Source: CAZDML01 sp964506645 (GTDB lineage Bacteria > Elusimicrobiota > Elusimicrobia > 2-01-FULL-59-12). Taken from it: 6,431 nt of DNA. Position 1 is the first letter of the stretch, and the number at the start of each line of letters is the position of its first letter. Positions 1 to 4,321 of the stretch are shown one piece after another. Position numbers and translations under genes: made by a program. The notes under the pieces are model-generated. The model was not told where the DNA came from, did not search any database, and was given only the letters and a program-made list of their open reading frames with translations. The stretch lies in contig CAZDML010000114.1 of assembly GCA_964506645.1 (NCBI GenBank), positions 1 to 6,431 of the forward strand, read 5' to 3'.

Positions 1-168
1 ATCGTTGGCAGTGAAATCATAGGGATGCATTGGATGGCCGGCGATCCAGGCCGCCATGGTGGCGTGGTAATAATCGTCGACAAAGTAAGCGCGGCCTAAG
101 AAAGGACAGCTGATAGCAAGTACGAGGAAGGCAAGAATGGCGCAGGCTTTAATGTCCGCAGTGGACAT
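1..168 (-). CDS. Probable GT39/PMT-family membrane glycosyltransferase, N-terminal fragment (runs off the left edge)
   Basis: Only the first 56 residues are in the window; the frame is open to base 1. They show a short N-terminus, one hydrophobic helix (about residues 8-24, ILAFLVLAISCPFL) and then FVDDYYHATMAAWI with an acidic pair at D31-D32, followed by HPMHPYDF. A first helix followed directly by an acidic pair and a 'HP..PYDF' segment is typical of GT39/ArnT/PMT-like enzymes, which transfer sugars from polyprenyl-phosphate donors on the outer face of the inner membrane; the acidic pair would be the catalytic loop. The ATG at 168-166 lies 2 bases after the stop of the deacetylase gene, with AAAGAG five bases ahead, embedded in the last codons of that gene. 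Translational coupling is therefore likely. The family call rests on a short fragment; another multi-spanning membrane protein is possible. Confidence 0.6.
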   Translation of the reverse strand, partial: MSTADIKACAILAFLVLAISCPFLGRAYFVDDYYHATMAAWIAGHPMHPYDFTAND

Positions 169-170
169 TG

Positions 171-965
171 TTACTCTTTAAACATCTGATCGGCTGCAAT
201 AAATCGATACCCTTGCTTCTCCAGTGTATCGATAATCATCGGCAATGCTGCAAGCGTGCGCTCACGATGACGACCGCCATCATGGAAAAGAAAGACCGCT
301 CCAGGCGCCGCGTTGTGAATGTAGGCGTCGGCCATGGCTTGCGGCGTCGAGACATCACGCCAATGGCCGGGGCGATCCTGATATTTCAACTGCCAATCGC
401 AGCCAAACGTCCAGTGCACAAGCGCATAGCCATGCTCTTTGAGTGTCTTCAGGAGCCAGACTTTGTTGAAATACCCGTACGGCATGCGCACAACCTTCGT
501 CTGGATTCCGGCCGCACGCTGCAATGCCGCTTCGGTCTGTGCGAGTTCGTGAGCCAGACGTTCCGGCGCGGCGTTTTTTTGTTTGTGGTAATCGAAATGA
601 ATATAGGTGTGATTGCCAACTTCATGCCCAGCGTCGACCACTTGCTTGGCGATTTTGGGATACGCTTCGACTTGTGATCCTTCCATAAAGAACGTAGCGC
701 GGATATTGTGCTTCTTGAGCAACTCCAGAATCGGCGGGGTAAATACACCAGGGCCATCGTCGAACGTCAGCGCAATGACCTTCTCTTTGGTTTTCCCTTG
801 GTAGTAAAACTTTCCGGGAGAATACGCCCAGAGCGAAGAAACGACACACGCAGTCATTGCGAGGATCGCCGCAGCGACCCGCGGCAATCTCCGATGGTGC
901 CCTAACTCCTGAGATCGCCACGTCGCCTTCGGCTCCTCGCGATGACAACTATAAAAGTTTCTCAT
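171..965 (-). CDS. NodB-domain polysaccharide deacetylase with an N-terminal membrane/export segment
   Basis: 264 residues, a carbohydrate esterase family 4 (NodB) enzyme that would remove N-acetyl or similar groups from a glycan by metal-dependent hydrolysis. The motifs are in order: TFDDGP at 67-72 (D69 base, D70 metal ligand), HTYIH at 119-123 (H119 and H123 metal ligands), RMPYG at 160-164, a HWTFGCDW segment at 184-191, and LFHDGG at 226-231 (H228). All key residues are present, so it should be active. Residues 25-48 (RRLPR, then VAAAILAMTACVVSSLWA) look like a signal peptide or anchor, placing the domain outside the cytoplasm. The ATG at 965 is chosen over the longer frame to 1124 because it has GGGGAG six bases ahead and overlaps the preceding stop as ATGA. 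Residues 7-38 are encoded by a palindromic repeat. The substrate is not evident; peptidoglycan, exopolysaccharide or an ArnD-like lipid-linked sugar are all possible. Confidence 0.93.
   Translation of the reverse strand: MRNFYSCHREEPKATWRSQELGHHRRLPRVAAAILAMTACVVSSLWAYSPGKFYYQGKTKEKVIALTFDDGPGVFTPPILELLKKHNIRATFFMEGSQVEAYPKIAKQVVDAGHEVGNHTYIHFDYHKQKNAAPERLAHELAQTEAALQRAAGIQTKVVRMPYGYFNKVWLLKTLKEHGYALVHWTFGCDWQLKYQDRPGHWRDVSTPQAMADAYIHNAAPGAVFLFHDGGRHRERTLAALPMIIDTLEKQGYRFIAADQMFKE
853..946. repeat. 94-base imperfect palindromic (REP/MITE-like) repeat inside a coding region
   Basis: The left arm (853-891) starts GTCATTGCGAGGA and ends GGCAATCTC. The right arm (911-946), read on the other strand, starts GTCATCGCGAGGA and ends GGCGATCTC. 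The outer 13 bases differ once and the inner 9 bases differ once; the middles are related but differ in length (17 versus 14 bases). A 19-base spacer separates the arms. The right arm also holds its own small hairpin (GCCTTCGGC). From memory, palindromes beginning GTCATTGCGAGGA and ending in GCAATCTC are dispersed, usually between genes, in many bacterial genomes, which makes this a probable mobile or once-mobile element. No transposase and no clear target duplication are visible. Here it lies wholly within the 5' part of the deacetylase gene and is read in frame. Confidence 0.82.
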
Positions 966-1555
966 CCGTGTCTCCCCAATATCAAATTCAAAACACTTAA
1001 ACCCGCCCCGCTTAATAAGGGGATCCAAAAATTGTCGTTCCACAGGAAGGCCCGAGATTCCACCCAGGCGCCCCACAAACTTCCCAAGATCGCTACGGGC
1101 CATCGCAAAAAGAAAAAGGACCACACCATGGAGACCACAGCAAAACCGGCGCTGCCTTCATACGTTTTGAGCGGATTCTTCTCCCAATGCTTTTTCCCCC
1201 ACTTTTTACCCACAAGTGCTGCCGCCGCATCGCCGAAAGCCAAAAATCCAAGCGCCGGGAGAACGATCTTCTTGTTGGTAAAAATGAGCATCGTCAGCCA
1301 ACTCCCCGCCAACGTCCAGAATATGCCCGACGGATGCAGAACTTCGGTTTCACGATGCAGCCCGCCAAACTTCGCAAGAAACCAGGCATTCATTTCCGGA
1401 CGGCGCAGCCGTAGAAACTCAACGGCCGTCACAAGGGCCAAGACAACAAACAATCCCCAGACCACCCCACTGCGCGGCAATGTCGCATAGAGAATCATGT
1501 AAATGAGCGAAAGATGATGGAAAATTTTGCGTTTAATTTCGATGTGTAAATCCAT
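962..1555 (-). CDS. DGK1/SEC59/VTE5-type CTP-dependent lipid or polyprenol kinase-like membrane protein
   Basis: 197 residues, strongly hydrophobic, with about six or seven membrane segments (roughly 14-26, 31-48, 76-92, 97-115, 135-151, 152-166, 174-193). The family marks are an N-terminal KRKIFHH (8-14), a GDAAAALVGKKWGKK loop (108-122) and K-T-Y-E-G-S at 130-135. These resemble the dolichol kinase / CTP:diacylglycerol kinase / phytol kinase group, related to CdsA phosphatidate cytidylyltransferases. Known members phosphorylate a membrane lipid alcohol with CTP; the lipid here is unknown, with polyprenol or diacylglycerol as candidates. The ATG at 1555 lies within the end of the metalloprotease gene (23-base overlap), with only a weak GGGA upstream. 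Its stop overlaps the deacetylase start. Position in the cluster fits a supply of phosphorylated lipid carrier, but that is inference. Length is usual for bacterial members. Confidence 0.82.
   Translation of the reverse strand: MDLHIEIKRKIFHHLSLIYMILYATLPRSGVVWGLFVVLALVTAVEFLRLRRPEMNAWFLAKFGGLHRETEVLHPSGIFWTLAGSWLTMLIFTNKKIVLPALGFLAFGDAAAALVGKKWGKKHWEKNPLKTYEGSAGFAVVSMVWSFFFLRWPVAILGSLWGAWVESRAFLWNDNFWIPLLSGAGLSVLNLILGRHG
972..977 (-). promoter_or_regulatory. Ribosome binding site deciding the deacetylase start
   Basis: On the minus strand, GGGGAG sits six bases before the ATG at 965-963. That ATG overlaps the TGA (964-962) of the upstream kinase-like gene as ATGA. Both facts favour this start over the longer open frame beginning at 1124, and over the ATG at 857, which has no ribosome binding site. 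Confidence 0.7.
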
Positions 1556-2243
1556 TCATGTTTTCCCGCGAAAAATGCCAGACCTGCTGTCCACCGCGTC
1601 CCACCTCTTGGTAAGCCTGCCAGGTTTCCTTCGCACTCATACGCAGGAGTGTCGTCCAAGATACGGTGCGCGGAAACGCGAGGCCCAACAGCAGCACGAC
1701 ACTTAGCGCATTGCCCAGCAAAATAACGACAGAGGATAAAAACCACCCAGCAACTTTCAGGTCCGGCTGGTTCTGCTGAAGTGCAAATACCGTCAATCCC
1801 ACATGAAACCCGACCGAAACACCCAGAACAGCCAGAAAGACATTCCAATACCGGTGCAAGTCGTAAAAATAATTGGTTGAAAAAAATCCAGCCAACAGAA
1901 TTAAAGCATAGAGCGGCACCATGTAGGGAGCCAACGCAACAAAAATATTGGACTTGGTCACTGAGACCGAGCCGCCCTCTTTACTGACATGGAACTTCTT
2001 TACTTCCCCGCCGCTCATCCAGGCCGCCAGGGCGTGCGTTAGTTCGTGACCAAACACATAGGTGCGAATCGGGCGAAAGAATGCCCATTCAAAGAGGAAA
2101 TATCCCAGAAAACCCATAAAAAAGTAGAACGACCCTTCAGGAACGTTCTTAAAGGAAGGTGCCAAGGTCCAGAGGGCCCGCAGAATGCCGTAACAAACGG
2201 GGAGCAATAACAATGCGATGACCCAGCGCTGGATATGTTTCAC
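1533..2243 (-). CDS. M50-type intramembrane zinc metalloprotease family protein
   Basis: 236 residues from the GTG at 2243. Membrane segments lie at about 7-26, 38-56, 97-121, 131-154 and 166-190. The zinc motif is FGHELTHALAAWMSGG, with H66, E67 and H70 as metal ligands and catalytic glutamate, followed by a loop ending in GGSVSV and then LAPYMVPLYALILL. This order resembles the M50B-like group of membrane peptidases. D161 in NQPDL could be the third zinc ligand, but no classic NPDG motif is present, so activity is unproven. M50 enzymes cut proteins in or near the membrane, often in signalling or envelope maintenance; no substrate is visible here. The start is uncertain. A TTG at 2270 gives nine more residues, but it has no ribosome binding site and lies inside the proposed promoter. 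The GTG gives a neat positive N-terminus (MKHIQRW) and suits a leaderless start. It is probably the first gene of the leftward operon. Confidence 0.8.
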   Translation of the reverse strand: MKHIQRWVIALLLLPVCYGILRALWTLAPSFKNVPEGSFYFFMGFLGYFLFEWAFFRPIRTYVFGHELTHALAAWMSGGEVKKFHVSKEGGSVSVTKSNIFVALAPYMVPLYALILLAGFFSTNYFYDLHRYWNVFLAVLGVSVGFHVGLTVFALQQNQPDLKVAGWFLSSVVILLGNALSVVLLLGLAFPRTVSWTTLLRMSAKETWQAYQEVGRGGQQVWHFSRENMNGFTHRN

Positions 2244-2250
2244 GACGGAA

Positions 2251-2279
2251 ATATTACCATCCTCTCTCAAGAAAGTAAA
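2251..2279 (-). promoter_or_regulatory. Possible promoter for the leftward envelope operon
   Basis: On the minus strand, TTTACT (2279-2274) and TAATAT (2256-2251) are 17 bases apart; each matches the sigma-70 consensus in four of six positions. The expected transcription start, about 7 bases downstream, falls at or next to the GTG at 2243, which would make the first gene leaderless. A second candidate, TTGATG (2301-2296) and TACTTT (2277-2272), has an 18-base spacer. Both are weak and rest on pattern alone. Confidence 0.35.
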
Positions 2280-2285
2280 AGCCAG

Positions 2286-2307
2286 CGTCCTTTGACATCA
2301 AACGTCC
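2286..2307. promoter_or_regulatory. Possible operator: short palindrome flanked by a direct repeat
   Basis: TTTGACATCAAA (2291-2302) is a palindrome with perfect 5-base halves around a two-base centre. It is bracketed on both sides by CGTCC (2286-2290 and 2303-2307). It covers the -35 box of the rightward promoter and lies just upstream of the proposed leftward promoter, a good place for a shared regulator. The match could be chance, and no known regulator site is recognised. Confidence 0.25.
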
Positions 2308-2321
2308 GAACAACTTATGAT
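2292..2321 (+). promoter_or_regulatory. Strong sigma-70-type promoter for the aspartase operon
   Basis: TTGACA at 2292-2297 is a perfect -35 box. TATGAT at 2316-2321 matches the -10 consensus in five of six positions. The spacer is 18 bases. Transcription is expected to start about 7 bases after the -10 box, at 2328, the A of the aspartase ATG. There is no ribosome binding site between the -10 box and the ATG, as expected for a leaderless mRNA. Confidence 0.75.
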
Positions 2322-2327
2322 TGGGTT

Positions 2328-3725
2328 ATGTCAAAAACGCGCATCGAAAAAGACAGCATGGGCGAGTTGGAAATTCCAGCCGAGGCGTATTACGGCGTTC
2401 AAACTCAGCGCGCCGTCATCAATTTTCCCATCAGCGGCTGGAAAGCCTTCCCTGATTTTATTCTGTCCACGGTATACATCAAAAAAGCGGCAACCCTGGC
2501 CAATATGGCCTTGGGAACCCTAGACAAAACCAAAGGCAACGCCATCGTTCAGGCCTGCGATGAAATGCTGGCAGGAAAGCTCCACCAGGATGTCGTTGTT
2601 GACGTGTTCCAAGCCGGCGCAGGAACGTCTTACCACATGAATATCAATGAGATTCTGGCCAACCGCGGTCTTGAACTCATGGGCAAAGAACGCGGGAATC
2701 ATAAGCTTTTAAGCCCGAATGATGACGTCAACTACGGGCAATCGACCAATGACGTTATCCCTACAAGCATTCGCGTCGCCACCTATATCGCCAGCACGAA
2801 AATTGTTCCCGTACTCACCCAGCTGCGCGATGCTTTCCAAGCCAAAGCCAAAGAATTTGACGGAATTATTAAATCTGGGCGCACACATCTCCAGGATGCC
2901 GTCCCGGTGCGCCTGGGCCAAGAATTTCAGGCGTATGCCACCATCATTGACGGTCACATCGTACGGTTTAACCGTGTTGTGGAAGACGTCAAAGTCCTCG
3001 GCATCGGCGGTTCTGCCGTTGGAACGGGTTTAAATGCCCACCCGCAGTATCGCTTCAAAGTCGCTGAAGAGCTCTCTCGACTTCTCAACACCAAATTTAC
3101 GATTGCCCCGGATCTTCTGGGTGCGATGCAAAGCATGTCACCCTTTGTCAGCATGTCGGGTTGTCTGCGCAACCTGGCACTCGATCTCGTAAAGATCTGC
3201 AATGACATCCGGCTGCTGAGCTCAGGGCCGACCACCGGCCTAGAAGAAATTAACCTCCCGGCCTGCCAGCCCGGCTCGTCGATCATGCCGGCCAAGGTCA
3301 ATCCCGTGATGCCAGAAATGCTCACCATGATTTGCTTTCAGGTGATGGGGAATGACCAGGCCATCGCCTACTGTTCGCAAGCGGGCCAGCTCGAACTCAA
3401 TGTGATGATGCCGCTGATCGCCTTCGACCTCATGATGTCCTTTAAAATTTTGGAAAACGGCGTGCGGCAATTTACTGAACGCTGCGTCAAAGGCATCACC
3501 GCCAACGCGGAACGCTGCCATCACTATGCTGAGACCAGCTCATCGCTCGTGACAGCGCTCAACACGTACATCGGCTACTTAAAAGCCGCAGAAGTCGCCA
3601 AAGAAGCGCTGGCAACGCGCAAGAGCATTCGCCAAATCGTTTTAGATAAGAAGCTGATGTCGGAAGCCGATCTCGCCAAAGCCTTAGACCTGGAAGCGAT
3701 GACCCGCGCATCCGAAACAAAATAA
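2328..3725 (+). CDS. aspA: Aspartate ammonia-lyase (aspartase); class II fumarase is the alternative
   Basis: 465 residues, full length for the aspartase/fumarase superfamily; acts in the cytoplasm as a homotetramer in known members. Aspartase converts L-aspartate to fumarate and ammonia; class II fumarase interconverts fumarate and malate. Seen: RIEKDSMGELEIPAEAYYG at the N-terminus, AGAGTS (96-101), GQSTND (137-142), GRTHLQDA (184-191) and the signature GSSIMPAKVNP (316-326). Candidate active-site residues T100, S139, T140, H187, S317, K323 and N325 each lie one position before the residues I recall for Bacillus AspB. GAGTS (fumarases have GSGTQ), KICNDIRLLSSGP, PAKVNPVMPE and AGQLELNVM favour aspartase. 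The stretch TALNTYIGYLKAAEVAKEA is more fumarase-like, so the substrate is not settled. The ATG at 2328 fits the family N-terminus, but it has no ribosome binding site. The cyclophilin gene follows after 23 bases. Confidence 0.85.
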   Translation: MSKTRIEKDSMGELEIPAEAYYGVQTQRAVINFPISGWKAFPDFILSTVYIKKAATLANMALGTLDKTKGNAIVQACDEMLAGKLHQDVVVDVFQAGAGTSYHMNINEILANRGLELMGKERGNHKLLSPNDDVNYGQSTNDVIPTSIRVATYIASTKIVPVLTQLRDAFQAKAKEFDGIIKSGRTHLQDAVPVRLGQEFQAYATIIDGHIVRFNRVVEDVKVLGIGGSAVGTGLNAHPQYRFKVAEELSRLLNTKFTIAPDLLGAMQSMSPFVSMSGCLRNLALDLVKICNDIRLLSSGPTTGLEEINLPACQPGSSIMPAKVNPVMPEMLTMICFQVMGNDQAIAYCSQAGQLELNVMMPLIAFDLMMSFKILENGVRQFTERCVKGITANAERCHHYAETSSSLVTALNTYIGYLKAAEVAKEALATRKSIRQIVLDKKLMSEADLAKALDLEAMTRASETK

Positions 3726-3737
3726 ACAACACCATAC

Positions 3738-3743
3738 AGGAGG
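3738..3743 (+). promoter_or_regulatory. Consensus ribosome binding site of the cyclophilin gene
   Basis: A perfect AGGAGG stands five bases before the ATG at 3749. It shows that this genome does use strong Shine-Dalgarno signals for internal operon genes, in contrast to the aspartase start, which has none. It also fixes the first of two close ATGs (3749 rather than 3758) as the start. Confidence 0.85.
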
Positions 3744-3748
3744 CATCC

Positions 3749-4321
3749 ATGAATCGCATGAACAAGGGTCTTATTGTCTTTTCTATGGCCATCCTCGGAG
3801 GACTTATGAGCGCTCAAGCCAAAACCGCTGTATTCGAAACCACAGAAGGAACGATTGAATGCAAATTGTTTGAAGCCCAGACTCCTGTGACCGTCGGCAA
3901 TTTTGTCGGCCTGGCGACGGGAACCAAAGAATTTACAGATCCCAAATCCGGCCAGAAGAAAAAATCGCATTTCTATGACGGTCTCACCTTCCACCGCGTG
4001 ATCCCCAATTTCATGATTCAAGGCGGCGATCCCGTGGGCAACGGTACCGGCGGACCGGGCTACCGCTTCCAGGACGAAATTGTTCCGGCGCTCCAGTTCG
4101 ACAAACCCGGCAAACTCGCCATGGCCAATGCGGGCCCTGGCACGAACGGCAGCCAGTTTTTCATCACCGTCGCGGCGACCCCCTGGCTCAACGGCCATCA
4201 CACGATCTTCGGCGAAGTGACCAAAGGTCAGGATGTGGCGGACAAGATCTCCAATCTCGGCGATCGTCAGGGAACTCCCTCCCACCCGATCATCATCAAG
4301 AAGATCACGATTAAGGACTAA
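3749..4321 (+). CDS. Exported cyclophilin-type peptidyl-prolyl cis-trans isomerase
   Basis: 190 residues. A signal peptide is clear: MNRMNK, a hydrophobic core (about 7-20) and a likely cut after AQA at 24, so the enzyme should act in the periplasm or at the envelope, speeding proline isomerisation during protein folding. The cyclophilin domain fills the rest. FHRVIPNFMIQGGDP (81-95) carries the catalytic arginine R83 and pocket residues F88, M89 and Q91. MANAGPGTNGSQFFIT (125-140) has F137 and F138. TPWLNGHHTIFGEV (144-157) has W146, equivalent to the cyclosporin-contact tryptophan of human CypA, and H151. All key residues are intact. The 60-73 segment (KEFTDPKSGQKKKS) is a basic loop before the domain core. 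Length is normal for a secreted bacterial single-domain form. Its stop overlaps the aconitase start by one base, so the two are probably cotranslated. Its client proteins are unknown. Confidence 0.95.
   Translation: MNRMNKGLIVFSMAILGGLMSAQAKTAVFETTEGTIECKLFEAQTPVTVGNFVGLATGTKEFTDPKSGQKKKSHFYDGLTFHRVIPNFMIQGGDPVGNGTGGPGYRFQDEIVPALQFDKPGKLAMANAGPGTNGSQFFITVAATPWLNGHHTIFGEVTKGQDVADKISNLGDRQGTPSHPIIIKKITIKD

Noticed and set aside
168..677. Plus-strand open frame (169 codons) opposite the deacetylase
   Set aside because: It is antisense to the NodB motifs and has no domain features.
966..1124. Longer version of the deacetylase starting at 1124 (53 extra residues)
   Set aside because: The extension lies entirely within the kinase-like gene in another frame and shows no signal or family features. 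The ATG at 965 has a good ribosome binding site and an ATGA overlap.
2235..2327. Upstream extension of the aspartase frame from the ATG at 2235
   Set aside because: The 31 extra residues do not resemble the family, and this stretch contains the strong TTGACA/TATGAT promoter. Family proteins start near the ATG at 2328.
3726..3748. Possible terminator between the aspartase and cyclophilin genes
   Set aside because: The 23-base gap holds only a ribosome binding site, with no hairpin and no T run. Read-through is expected.
3575..4285. Long minus-strand open frame (236 codons) opposite the aspartase end and the cyclophilin
   Set aside because: It has no recognisable domain or ribosome binding site, and it lies opposite two well-supported genes. 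It is a shadow of their codon bias.
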